Part shown: positions 21,751 through 29,747 of the stretch, one piece after another | Position numbering within the stretch: position 1 is the stretch's first letter | How the letters are laid out: every line of letters starts with the position of its first letter | NCBI GenBank assembly: GCA_023663735.1 | Contig: JAMPGV010000008.1 | Location: 1-55,779, forward strand | DNA: 55,779 nucleotides | Direction: 5' to 3' | Source of the DNA: Muribaculum sp. | GTDB lineage: Bacteria; Bacillota; Clostridia; Lachnospirales; Lachnospiraceae | The notes under the pieces: model-generated | The model's database searches: none | Told to the model about the DNA's origin: nothing | What the model saw: the letters and a program-made list of their open reading frames with translations, nothing else | Program-made: the position numbers and the translations under genes

Positions 21751-22479
21751 TTATGTATAGCCCCACTCATACGTCATCAGCAGCACATGATCCGCCGCCT
21801 CTCCCAAGGCTCGGTAATCTTTCCCCTCGTAGAGCAGCCCCTCCTGATCCGCGGAGGTCTTCGGCGCAAGCGCCACGGAAGTATGATAGCCGCTCTCCCG
21901 CATCCGCTCCGCCGTCTGCCGCACGAACGCCGTGAAAGCGTCTCTGTCGGAAGCCAGAATATATTCAAAGTCGATATCCACCCCCTGATATCCCTTCTCC
22001 CCCATCACATCCAGCAGATTTTGAATCAGATTCTCCGTATAGACCGGATTGTTGACCACGGAAGTGATCAAATTGTTGTTAAAATTGCCGTCTTCCCCCA
22101 AGGGCGTCAGCGTGAGAATGGGCTGCACACCCTGCCGCAGCGCAGCCGCGATCATCCACTCGTCGTCCCAATAGGGGGCCAGCAGCGCACCGTACTCGGT
22201 AAATCCATATGAAAAAATCGGAAGCTCCGACAAAAAAGGAAGCGTCTGCTCCAACACCCACGCCCCGATAAAGGGATAGGCGTAACCGCTGACCCGGACG
22301 CTCCGTGCGGGACTGCGCCCTCCCTCCGCAATCAAAAGAGCCTGCCCTATGGCAAGCTCATACGGATATAAGATTTGATTGTCCTGCGTAATCTGGGTGA
22401 CGGACACTCCGGTTTTCTCTGCAATCAGATCCACGGTATCTCCCGGCTGCACCACATAAATCTGCATAACGGCCACCAT
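21751..22479 (-). pseudogene. LysM-GH18 spore hydrolase (SleL/YaaH-like) cut by prophage
   Basis: A 242-residue N-terminal fragment. A LysM domain (IYVVQPGDTVDLIAEKTGVS...IGQALLI, about 7-50) is followed by a GH18 domain (VSGYAYPFIGAW...GVDIDFEYI with catalytic Glu172, SVALAPKTSADQEGLLYEG, HVLLMTYEWGYT). In intact SleL/YaaH-type enzymes (spore coat/cortex N-acetylglucosaminidases) MTYEWGY is followed by about 180 more residues; here TAA follows at once and the sequence beyond is prophage. The missing 3' part should lie at the far prophage end. MVAVM at 22479 is the preferred start. Whether it is reconstituted by excision is open. Confidence 0.8.
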
Positions 22480-22490
22480 GCCTTTCCACC

Positions 22491-22563
22491 GCCCGCGCCG
22501 TCTGCGCGGGCCGCATCTTGTTATAACATATTCATGATAAGATATGCATGATAACAGATGCGG
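22491..22563. repeat. Hairpins upstream of the interrupted GH18 gene
   Basis: GCCCGCGC (22491-22498) pairs with GCGCGGGC (22504-22511). An outer imperfect inverted repeat, CCGCATCTTGTTAT (22511-22524) with ATAACAGATGCGG (22551-22563), surrounds CATGATAA words. It may end the transporter operon and also lie in the GH18 leader. A minus-strand TGCATA-17-TATAAC pair is present; TGCATA resembles a forespore sigma -35, but the -10 does not clearly fit. Confidence 0.5.
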
Positions 22564-22582
22564 ATACCCCGGCGCGCCGCTC

Positions 22583-23254
22583 TCAGAATTCCTTTTTCTC
22601 CATGATATGCATACTGACGGCCATGGACAAAAGATAGGCCGCAACGGTAATCAGTCCCGCAAGCGTCAGACAGCCGCCTATTCCGATCAGTTCGTCCAGA
22701 CGGTTCAAGGTATCCGCCGCCAGCTCCATCGCTTTCCCGCCTGTATCGTTCTCCAGATGAACAGCCACCAAGAGGCACAATCCAAACAGGCATCCGAACA
22801 CAATGACCGTAAGTACCCGGCTCTTCTCCGCCCCGAATTTGAGTTGCAGCGGCATCATGACGATAGGCATCCAGAGAAACATGACCCAGATGATCCCACA
22901 GGTGACGCAGTGAATCCAAAGATCCACGCCGCCGTTTAGGAAAAGCGCAGCCACAGTGCCGGAAAGCAGACATGCTCCCGCGGAAAACAACAGCGACAGC
23001 ACATATTTTTCCGCCACATATAATCTGGGCGTCACCGGAAGCGTAAATAGAAACGCATAACCGTTCTCATGAGCATCCCAGCTGACGGTGTTAAAGGCAT
23101 AGATCATCCCCAGCAGAATGGCATAAGCCACGAAGCCTCCCCCATTTCCCGCGGAACGGTTCATGATGATTCCCAAGGCCGCCACCGCCATCAGGAACAT
23201 CACGATCCCTTGGTTTTTAATCGTCCGGATATCTTTGATTATCAGCCCTAACAT
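22583..23254 (-). CDS. ABC-2 transporter permease
   Basis: A 223-residue membrane protein with about six hydrophobic helices (QGIVMFLMAVAALGIIM; GFVAYAILLGMIYAFNTVSW; SLLFSAGACLLSGTVAALFL; others), and the FTLPVTPRLYVAEKYVLSLL loop typical of ABC-2 (ABC2_membrane_5) permeases. It starts within the 3' end of its ATPase gene (7-bp overlap), so they form one transporter. Substrate unknown; the GntR-controlled type often responds to cell-wall stress or antimicrobial peptides. Confidence 0.85.
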   Translation of the reverse strand: MLGLIIKDIRTIKNQGIVMFLMAVAALGIIMNRSAGNGGGFVAYAILLGMIYAFNTVSWDAHENGYAFLFTLPVTPRLYVAEKYVLSLLFSAGACLLSGTVAALFLNGGVDLWIHCVTCGIIWVMFLWMPIVMMPLQLKFGAEKSRVLTVIVFGCLFGLCLLVAVHLENDTGGKAMELAADTLNRLDELIGIGGCLTLAGLITVAAYLLSMAVSMHIMEKKEF

Positions 23255-24099
23255 ACCGCTTCCCCCTTTATCATCATATAGATCAAGTCGTCGATCCCGT
23301 TTTTCTCCACCACAATGTCCGGATAATTATCCAGATAAAACTGCCTCTGGTCGGTCAGGCACCGATAGCCGTAGGACTCCCGCTTTCTCCGCAGAAGATG
23401 CCGTTTCTCCAGCCTGCCATACTGTCTCTCATCCACTTTCAAGACGGCATACTGTCCAAGCAGCCTGTCTGTCTCCTCATGGAAAACAATTCCCCCTTCG
23501 TGAATCATATAGACTTCGTCGCAGAGATTCTCCAGATCCGTGGCGATATGCGAACTGATCAAAATTGCCCGTTCCTCTTCCTCCATAAATTCCCGCAGCA
23601 GCGTAAGCACCTCGTCCCGCGCCACCACATCCAGTCCCACCGTGGGTTCGTCCAGAATCAAAAGTCCGGCTCCGTGTGAGACCGCCGCAATGACTTTGAA
23701 TTTTGTCTGCATCCCCGTGGAAAACTCCTTGAGCTTTTTGTCTACGGGCAGCCGGAATCTCCGGCATTGCTCCAAAAACCTCTGTCTGTCAAAGTCCGGG
23801 TACAGTTTTGCCATGACTGCCGCCACATCCCGAATGCAGAGCCAGCCCGAAAACCCGGAATTGGACCAGACGACCCCTGTCTTCTGCTTATCTTTTGCGG
23901 AGAGCCGCTGCGCCTCTACGCCGAAGAGTTCCGCCCGGCCGCACTCCGGCCTGACCAGCCCCAGCGCCGCCTTGAAAACGGTTGTCTTACCCGCGCCGTT
24001 GGGTCCGATCAGTCCCACGATCCTGCCCTGCGGCACTTCCATAGTACAATTCAGGCAAAACTCCCCGTAAGTTTTCTGCAATCCTTCTATTTTGAGCAT
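23248..24099 (-). CDS. ABC transporter ATP-binding protein
   Basis: A 283-residue ATPase: Walker A GPNGAGKTT (about 32-40), signature-like KEFSTGMQTKFKV (about 125-137), Walker B LLILDEPTVGLD (about 146-157), and the H-loop SSHIATDLENLCDEVYMI. The signature is the degenerate form usual in ABC-2 exporters of this GntR-linked class. ATG at 24099 with GGAGGTG; the open frame further upstream is not coding. C-terminal extension contacts unknown. Confidence 0.9.
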   Translation of the reverse strand: MLKIEGLQKTYGEFCLNCTMEVPQGRIVGLIGPNGAGKTTVFKAALGLVRPECGRAELFGVEAQRLSAKDKQKTGVVWSNSGFSGWLCIRDVAAVMAKLYPDFDRQRFLEQCRRFRLPVDKKLKEFSTGMQTKFKVIAAVSHGAGLLILDEPTVGLDVVARDEVLTLLREFMEEEERAILISSHIATDLENLCDEVYMIHEGGIVFHEETDRLLGQYAVLKVDERQYGRLEKRHLLRRKRESYGYRCLTDQRQFYLDNYPDIVVEKNGIDDLIYMMIKGEAVC

Positions 24100-24142
24100 C
24101 TTGCACCTCCGATATACATTTGTCTGCCGGATGCGCCGGCGT

Positions 24143-24514
24143 TTATTTCTCCAGCTGAATTTCAAATATTTCCCGCAGTTCTTCCGGCGTAAGACCATAA
24201 AGACGTCCCTTCCGCAGAGCCTCCTCCAGAAGGTTCTCCACCTCTTTGATCCGTTCCTCGCGCATCCGGTTGGGATTGGCCTCTGCCACAAAGGTTCCCT
24301 TCCCGTGTACGGTCTTCACCAGACCGGTCTCCTCCAGCGCGTCGTAAGCTTTCTTCACAGTCAAGGCGCTGATTTTTAATTCTTTGGACAGGGCGCGCAC
24401 GGAGGGGAGGAGCGCACCGGTTCCCAGCTCCCCGCTCGCGATCATCTCCCCAATCTGCGCCACCAGCTGTTCATAGATCGGCACCATGGAAGAATTGTTG
24501 ATCATCAGCTTCAT
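24143..24514 (-). CDS. GntR-family regulator (YtrA type)
   Basis: A 123-residue regulator. Winged helix: PIYEQLVAQIGEMIASGELG, LLPSVRALSKELKISALTVK, KAYDALEETGLVKTVHGKGT; the short C-terminal dimerisation tail marks the YtrA subfamily, which controls adjacent ABC transporters. ATG at 24514 with GGAGGTGAAAGGA; a GTG at 24524-24526 is too close to that site. First gene of the GntR-ATPase-permease operon, controlled by the dyad at 24660-24704. Confidence 0.9.
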   Translation of the reverse strand: MKLMINNSSMVPIYEQLVAQIGEMIASGELGTGALLPSVRALSKELKISALTVKKAYDALEETGLVKTVHGKGTFVAEANPNRMREERIKEVENLLEEALRKGRLYGLTPEELREIFEIQLEK

Positions 24515-24622
24515 GTTTCCTTTCACCTCCCCTCTCTCAGATTTGGATCTGCAAATCAGCAGCTTTGTCGCAGCCTCTTTTCACAGCTTCGTTTTACAGC
24601 CTCGTTTCACAAAATAGAATAC

Positions 24623-24649
24623 AAAAAGCGGATGCGCTGCCGCATCCGC
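24623..24649 (-). terminator. Terminator-like hairpin in the GntR operon leader
   Basis: GCGGATGCG / CGCATCCGC with a 4-nt loop, followed on the minus strand by five U. It begins only about 6 nt after the expected transcription start and precedes the GntR gene, so it could attenuate or protect the leader. Confidence 0.6.
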
Positions 24650-24659
24650 CTCGCAATAA

Positions 24660-24704
24660 ACAGTATACAACAGTTTGTATCTGTTGTCAACTGTTATACA
24701 CTGT
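24660..24704 (-). promoter_or_regulatory. GntR operon promoter and operator
   Basis: TTGACA (24685-24690), 17 nt, TATACT (24662-24667). Inverted arms ACAGTATACAACAG (24660-24673) and CTGTTATACACTGT (24691-24704) (12 of 14 matching) embrace the whole promoter, and an inner pair CAACAG / CTGTTG also occurs. This fits self-repression by the YtrA-like protein. Confidence 0.85.
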
Positions 24705-24758
24705 TCATTTTCTATTTGTTTTCTAAAAAAGAAAATTCTCTCCTTTCCGCCTTCAATA

Positions 24759-24972
24759 GGGATAGGCGATTGCGAAACGCTTATTTCGGAAAGTGTTATT
24801 GTGCAAATTGCACATTCAACGCAGACACGCTTTCGCTCCAACCTCACCGTAATGGCACATAAGGCGCTAAAATACAGCGCCTAAGTGCCAACGGTTCGCT
24901 AGGGTCTGCTTATGAATATACAATCTGCACAATTTCGATTTCGAAAAATATTGTTTCGCAAACGTCTATTCA
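24759..24972. repeat. Palindromic interspersed repeat (MITE/REPIN-like)
   Basis: The two ends are inverted homologues: GGATAGGCGATTGCGAAAC at the left and GAATAGACGTTTGCGAAAC read inward from the right. Both continue into an ATTGTGCA.ATTG...ATTCA word and then GCAGAC. The centre folds as a hairpin (GGCGCT / AGCGCC). The right end reaches the stop codon of nth. Related cores occur at 40101-40140 and 53198-53266. No ORF inside, so if mobile it depends on another element. It fills the gene-free stretch between the GntR promoter and nth. Confidence 0.7.
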
Positions 24973-25611
24973 AGAGGAATAGGGATTCTTTTTACAGAGA
25001 TCCTGTAAACAGCACTTGTCACAATGCGGCGCTGTCCTTGCGGTACAAACCGCCCTCCCGTGATCTACCAGCCTGTGGCAGAAATCGTTTCCCTCCTCCG
25101 GCGGAATCAGTTTCCACAGCTCCTTCTCCACTTTTGCGGGTTCTTTAATCCCATCCACCAGCCCCATGCGGTTGACCAGCCGGATACAGTGGGTGTCGGT
25201 GACGATAGCCGGTTTGCCGAACACGTCTCCCATGATGAGATTGGCGCTCTTGCGCCCCACGCCGGGAAGCTTTAAAAGCTCCTCCATGCTGTCCGGCACC
25301 CTGCCGCCGTACTCGTCCCGCAGCATCTTCATACAGGCGCTGATGTCTCTGGCCTTGCTCTTTCCCAGACCGCAGGGATGGACGATCCGCTCGATCTCCT
25401 CCACCGGAGCCTCCGCCAGAGCGTCCACGTCGGGAAATTGCTCATACAATCCCTCCACCACCACATTGACTCTGGCGTCCGTGCATTGTGCCGCAAGCCG
25501 CACGCTGACCAAAAGCTTCCACGCCTGATCGTAGTCCAGCGTACAGTCCGAATGCGGATATTCTTCTTTCAACCGCTCTATGATGGCGAGCGCCCGCTGT
25601 TTTTTTGTCAT
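24970..25611 (-). CDS. nth: Endonuclease III
   Basis: DNA glycosylase/AP lyase for oxidised pyrimidines, 213 residues. Visible: helix-hairpin-helix LKLPGVGRKSANLIMGDVFG with the catalytic Lys, VDTHC-like VTDTHCIRLVNRMG with catalytic Asp, and the C-terminal 4Fe-4S loop C-x6-C-x2-C-x5-C (CTARTAPHCDKCCLQDLC). Start at 25611 (MTKKQRALAI) with GAGAGG; an ATG 12 bp upstream lacks a site. Confidence 0.95.
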   Translation of the reverse strand: MTKKQRALAIIERLKEEYPHSDCTLDYDQAWKLLVSVRLAAQCTDARVNVVVEGLYEQFPDVDALAEAPVEEIERIVHPCGLGKSKARDISACMKMLRDEYGGRVPDSMEELLKLPGVGRKSANLIMGDVFGKPAIVTDTHCIRLVNRMGLVDGIKEPAKVEKELWKLIPPEEGNDFCHRLVDHGRAVCTARTAPHCDKCCLQDLCKKNPYSS

Positions 25612-25653
25612 TTGTCCTCTCATTCCGCCGCCCGGGCGGCACTCTATGTACTT

Positions 25654-26538
25654 TTACAGGTACTTCTCAAACCGCTCGTCAATGGCATTTTCAAACACAA
25701 TTCCCGTAATGCCGGGACCTGTATGCGCCCCGATAGCGCATCCCACCTGTCCCAGCAAAATCTCTTTCACGCCGATCTCTTCCCGCAGCGCCCGCAGGAT
25801 CGGCTCCGCATCTGCCGGATCCGCGCCGTATACGGTTCCCACAATCTGCCGCTCCAGCGAAGCGCCCTTCTCTTTTGCCAGTTCTATACAGCGCCGGATC
25901 GTCCGTTTCATGCCGCGCACTTTCTCCACTGCCTCCAGCGCCCCCGCCTCGTTGACGATGATGATCGGCTTGATGTCCAGCACGCCGCCCACCGCTGCGG
26001 AAGTCTTGCTCAGACGGCCGCCTCTGGCCAGGTATTCCAGCGTATTGACGGTCACCACATGCTCCATATGCCCGCAGAAATGCTCCGCCGCCTCCAAGAT
26101 CAACTCCTTGGGCGCACCGTTTCGCTGCATCCGCAGGAGCTTATACACCACCAGACCGAACCCCAGAGACGCACACTTTGAGTCGATGATCGTGAGTTGA
26201 AAATCCGGATACTCCTCCAGCACATCCTCCTTGGCCAGACTCGCCGCCTGATACGTTCCCGCTATGCCCGTGGAAAAACAGATATAAAGCACCTCGTCTC
26301 CCCGTTCGGCAAACGGCTTAAAATGCTCATAGAACATATACTGGCTGATATGGTAGGTCTTGATATCCACCTTGTCTTCCTTCTGGATCCGGTAAAACTC
26401 ATCCGGCTGCAAGGTCTCTCCGTCAAAATAGTCTTCGCCGTCCAAAGTCACCGGCGTGGGAATCACGTGCAGCCCGTACTCCTTGATAACCTCCTTGGGG
26501 ATATCCGATGCAGAGTCCGTAATGATACAAAATGCCAT
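25654..26538 (-). CDS. DegV family protein
   Basis: A 294-residue fatty-acid-binding protein of the DegV/FakB family. ITDSASDIPKEVIKEYGLHV at the start, YHISQYMFYEHFKPF, then the conserved STGIAGTYQAA, and ARGGRLSKTSAAVGG. Such proteins present fatty acids to a kinase (FakA) elsewhere in the genome. Its exact lipid is unknown. GGAGAAG precedes the ATG. Confidence 0.93.
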   Translation of the reverse strand: MAFCIITDSASDIPKEVIKEYGLHVIPTPVTLDGEDYFDGETLQPDEFYRIQKEDKVDIKTYHISQYMFYEHFKPFAERGDEVLYICFSTGIAGTYQAASLAKEDVLEEYPDFQLTIIDSKCASLGFGLVVYKLLRMQRNGAPKELILEAAEHFCGHMEHVVTVNTLEYLARGGRLSKTSAAVGGVLDIKPIIIVNEAGALEAVEKVRGMKRTIRRCIELAKEKGASLERQIVGTVYGADPADAEPILRALREEIGVKEILLGQVGCAIGAHTGPGITGIVFENAIDERFEKYL

Positions 26539-26563
26539 TCACTCTTCTCCTTCCGATTCTGTC

Positions 26564-27256
26564 TCAGTCCACCACTTCCACGCGCTCGATCACCGGCCTG
26601 TTTTCCACCGGGACGATTCCCTGCGCGTCCTGCCCCGTAGTATTCTCGCAGATGTCATCCACAATCTCCATGCCCTCCGTCACATAGCCGAACGCTGCAT
26701 ACGCGCCGTCCAGAAAAACGCTGTCCTGATGAACGATAAAGAATTGGGAGCTGGCGCTATCCATGAGCTGGGAACGCGCCATGGAGACCGCCCCTCTGGT
26801 GTGGGACAGCGGATTCTCCACCCCGTTGTCTGCAAACTCTCCCTTGATCTGCTGTTCCGACCCGCCGGTTCCGTTTCCGAGGGGATCTCCGCCCTGCATC
26901 ATGAAATCCTTTATGATGCGGTGGAATGTCAGGCCGTCATAAAATCCCGACTCCGCCAGCCGGACAAAATTCGTCACCGTGATGGGTGCGCTGTCCGCAT
27001 CCAGCTCTACTGCGATCACGCCCTTATCCTTGATATGGATGTTGACATGATGCTTGCCCGCAAGCAGCTCCTCCTCGGCCGCGCTGCTCTCCGGCTCCTG
27101 TTCCCCGGACTGCTCCTGTTTTCCCGCGCCGCATCCGGCCAGCGCCAGCGTGCAGAGCATCCCGATCGCCACCGCTCTGATCCATGTTTTGGGGATACTA
27201 TTAGAGATACTATTCCGAACACTATTCCGGATACTGTTTTTGATGCGATTTCTCAT
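26564..27256 (-). CDS. Cyclophilin-type peptidyl-prolyl isomerase lipoprotein
   Basis: A 230-residue protein. A lipobox LALAGC (Cys about 42) puts it on the outer face of the membrane. The cyclophilin domain has FVRLAESGFYDGLTFHRIIK with catalytic Arg, DFMMQGGDPLGNGTGG, MARSQLMDSASSQFFIVHQD and FGYVTEGMEIVDDI. It helps fold exported proteins. The n-region of the signal peptide is oddly long and built from four near-copies of a 12-bp unit (AAT AGT ATC CGG-like), giving N-S-[IV]-x repeats. GGAAAGGAAA precedes the ATG. Confidence 0.93.
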   Translation of the reverse strand: MRNRIKNSIRNSVRNSISNSIPKTWIRAVAIGMLCTLALAGCGAGKQEQSGEQEPESSAAEEELLAGKHHVNIHIKDKGVIAVELDADSAPITVTNFVRLAESGFYDGLTFHRIIKDFMMQGGDPLGNGTGGSEQQIKGEFADNGVENPLSHTRGAVSMARSQLMDSASSQFFIVHQDSVFLDGAYAAFGYVTEGMEIVDDICENTTGQDAQGIVPVENRPVIERVEVVD

Positions 27257-27291
27257 ACCGTTTCCTTTCCGCGCGCTGTGCGCATACCATT

Positions 27292-27708
27292 TTAGATTTT
27301 CCGGTCAAAGACAGACGCCTGCTCATTATCTGCCAGACTCATAAACGTATCTTTATCATTGTGGGGGAACAACAATTCCATATACAGATTCCCCAGCAGG
27401 CTCTTTACTTTCTCATGATCGATGTGCATATCGGGAAAATCGTTGCGCTCCAGCCGCTTTAATCTCTCCAGAATCCTCTCTATGCTCTGCCACTCGGAAA
27501 GCTCCGGCAGCGCTTCTCCGCTTGGAACTTCCGGAGCCGCCGATTCCATAATGGGTTTCGCCTCGGGGATGTTATAGACCACATTTTTACAGGTTTTGGC
27601 AAAACACTCCGGGTCATAATCCGCCAGATACCCCAAATCGTCCATCGTCAGCGGCTTTTTGTTATGTATTTTGAGATAGATATTGACAAGACGAGTATTT
27701 TTTCCCAT
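27292..27708 (-). CDS. Hypothetical protein
   Basis: A 138-residue soluble acidic protein: RLVNIYLKIHNKKPLTMDDL near the start and a helical ERILERLKRLERNDFPDM segment. It resembles no family I can name. GGAGGGG precedes the ATG. It lies between the cyclophilin and DUF4253 genes on the same strand. Confidence 0.65.
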   Translation of the reverse strand: MGKNTRLVNIYLKIHNKKPLTMDDLGYLADYDPECFAKTCKNVVYNIPEAKPIMESAAPEVPSGEALPELSEWQSIERILERLKRLERNDFPDMHIDHEKVKSLLGNLYMELLFPHNDKDTFMSLADNEQASVFDRKI

Positions 27709-27762
27709 GGCGGCCCCTCCATCCTGTATTTAGGTCATCTTGGAAATTCGCGTCCTCTCTCC

Positions 27763-28569
27763 TTAGTCCCACCAGAAATACCAAATTTCAGATGCGGCCA
27801 CACATGCCGCCACTTCACTCAACGTCCCTGTCTTTGTGCATTGAAACACCCGATCCGGCGTGAAGGCAAAATGTTCCTTGGCAACGGTCATGGCGTCCCG
27901 CTCCGCAACCGGGGCAGGCACGCGCATTTCCATGACGTCGTGGGAAATCGTGACGGGTACCGCTCCGTATTTTTCAAACCAGTATTTGCAGACAGCCATC
28001 ATTTTTTCAACCTCGGGGCAATCGTTCCATCCGCCAAACGGCACATATGCCACCAGCTCCCACGGCTTACTCGTCGGCACTTTCAACAATATCGTTTCTA
28101 CAATTCCCTTAGAACGGTAATCCTGAAAGGCCGTATACCGGTCAACCACCTCCGGCTTCCCTTCAAATTGACCGATCAATTCTTCCATGTCCAGATCATC
28201 GATTGTGTCCTCCTCAAAGCGATCCTGAAGCCATTTCTCGCCGGATTCCAACTCGGTTTTTAAAATATCGTCCAAGGAATATCCATCGTCCTTCAAGATT
28301 CCAAAATACTCTTCCAGAACGTCGTCCGTAGGAACCAGTACCGGCGTAAAGCCCTCCTGTCTTCCCTGCAGCACAGCCTTTTCGTAGGCGTCCATCACGT
28401 CTTCATAACGGGCTTGTGAGGAAAAGATCTGACAGGGATAACCCAACTGTGCAACCATCCTTTGGGTAGTGGGTTGTGCCTGCTCCAAGGCCAGCTCACC
28501 GCTCCCATGCGTTCCATTCGCCGCAGAACTTTCCTGCCGGTTCCTTTTCCATCTGTCAAACATCCCCAT
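27763..28569 (-). CDS. DUF4253 domain protein
   Basis: A 268-residue protein; the C-terminal 100 residues carry the DUF4253 pattern: YVPFGGWNDCPEVEKMMAVC, KYWFEKYGAVPVTISHDVME, EHFAFTPDRVFQC. The N-terminus is charged. Function unknown; probably cytosolic. AAGGAGG precedes the ATG. Confidence 0.8.
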   Translation of the reverse strand: MGMFDRWKRNRQESSAANGTHGSGELALEQAQPTTQRMVAQLGYPCQIFSSQARYEDVMDAYEKAVLQGRQEGFTPVLVPTDDVLEEYFGILKDDGYSLDDILKTELESGEKWLQDRFEEDTIDDLDMEELIGQFEGKPEVVDRYTAFQDYRSKGIVETILLKVPTSKPWELVAYVPFGGWNDCPEVEKMMAVCKYWFEKYGAVPVTISHDVMEMRVPAPVAERDAMTVAKEHFAFTPDRVFQCTKTGTLSEVAACVAASEIWYFWWD

Positions 28570-28611
28570 CCTGACTTCCTCCTTTGCGCTTGATTTCTGC
28601 GCATCGCTTTC

Positions 28612-29091
28612 TCACTTATGATAGGGCTCTCCGTTGATAATCCGGAAAGCCCTATAGATCTGTTCGCTCAAAATCACCCGCATCAGTTGATGGGGGAATG
28701 TCATATTCGAAAAACTCAAATGAAAATCCGCCCGCTCCGTCACGGACCCATGCAGTCCCAGCGAACCGCCGATCACAAAACAGATTTCGCTGCGTCCTCT
28801 CAGCGCCGCCTGCTCCAGCCATTCTGCAAACTGCTCGGAATTCAGGCGCTTTCCCCCGATCTCCAAGGCGCAGACCAGCATATTTTCCCTGATTCTGGCA
28901 AGGATCCGCGCTGCTTCCCGCGCCTTAATCTGCTCTTCCAGCGCCGTCCCCGCCTTGTCCGGAGTCTGTTCGTCCGCCACCTCTATGATCTCGTATTTGC
29001 AATATTTTCCCAAACGCTTGGCATATTCTTCAATGGCGTCCCGAAAAAATTTTTCTTTGACTTTGCCCACGCTCAGGACGGTGATCTTCAT
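28612..29091 (-). CDS. rlmH: 23S rRNA (pseudouridine1915-N3)-methyltransferase
   Basis: SPOUT methyltransferase of 159 residues (normal length). MKITVLSVGKVKEKFFRDAI, CALEIGGKRLNSEQFAEWL, FVIGGSLGLHGSV (cofactor knot), FSNMTFPHQLMRVILSEQIY and the invariant end RIINGEPYHK. It modifies helix 69 of 23S rRNA in assembled ribosomes. Overlaps the previous gene by 4 bp. Confidence 0.97.
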   Translation of the reverse strand: MKITVLSVGKVKEKFFRDAIEEYAKRLGKYCKYEIIEVADEQTPDKAGTALEEQIKAREAARILARIRENMLVCALEIGGKRLNSEQFAEWLEQAALRGRSEICFVIGGSLGLHGSVTERADFHLSFSNMTFPHQLMRVILSEQIYRAFRIINGEPYHK

Positions 29092-29675
29092 TCCCCAAAT
29101 ATCCTTTCATATAAGCGCTCGTCAATAAAACGCTCCAACAGTCCCTGATCCAGATTCAGAAACTGCCGGTTAATCTGTTCTCTGAGGTATTCCACCCTGC
29201 GGAAATAGAGCATCTCCTGTCCGTCTTCTTCTGCGGTCTCCGCACTGTCCGCCCCGCCGGTCTCCGCATTGTCCGCCTCGCAGGATTCCACAATGTGATC
29301 GTGTGTAATCTCTCCGCTCAATTCCGGCGGGAGCTTCTCCGCCCGGAAAGCCTCCAGACACCACTTCTCCACGGTCTCTAACAGCGTGTTCTCCACTTCC
29401 GCCTTCTCCGCGAAGATTCTGGCATTTTTCATGGAGAGCGCTCCCATAACCACAAACAGCAGAAAAACCGCCATCATGACGCCGTAAAACAGATACGGAT
29501 TGCTCAACCGCAGGGGCAGTACTCCGGTCATGCCCAACAGTACGCCCACAAATCCCACTCCTCCCACAATGAGCAGCGCCCATGCGGAGGATCGGTTTTC
29601 TTTTGCTCTGGCTCCGTTGTCCAGATATGATTCCCGCCTGCGGTCCTCGCTTTGATCCTTCGGATATCGAGTCAT
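29088..29675 (-). CDS. Hypothetical membrane protein
   Basis: A 195-residue protein with two hydrophobic helices (about 29-50 LLIVGGVGFVGVLLGMTG; about 60-80 YGVMMAVFLLFVVMGAL) followed by an acidic cytoplasmic part and a helical end (GLLERFIDERLYERIF). It is coupled to rlmH (ATGA). In Lachnospiraceae this gene often sits before rlmH; function unknown. Confidence 0.7.
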   Translation of the reverse strand: MTRYPKDQSEDRRRESYLDNGARAKENRSSAWALLIVGGVGFVGVLLGMTGVLPLRLSNPYLFYGVMMAVFLLFVVMGALSMKNARIFAEKAEVENTLLETVEKWCLEAFRAEKLPPELSGEITHDHIVESCEADNAETGGADSAETAEEDGQEMLYFRRVEYLREQINRQFLNLDQGLLERFIDERLYERIFGE

Positions 29676-29747
29676 TTCTCTACCTCGTACTCAATTTGCA
29701 AACTTGTGAATTGATGAATTGACAAATTTGCAAACACATCCTTCTCA

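Noticed and set aside
22440-22580. Sporulation sigma promoter before the GH18 gene
   Set aside because: A TGCATA -35-like word exists, but no convincing matching -10 for sigma E, F, G or K could be seen by eye.
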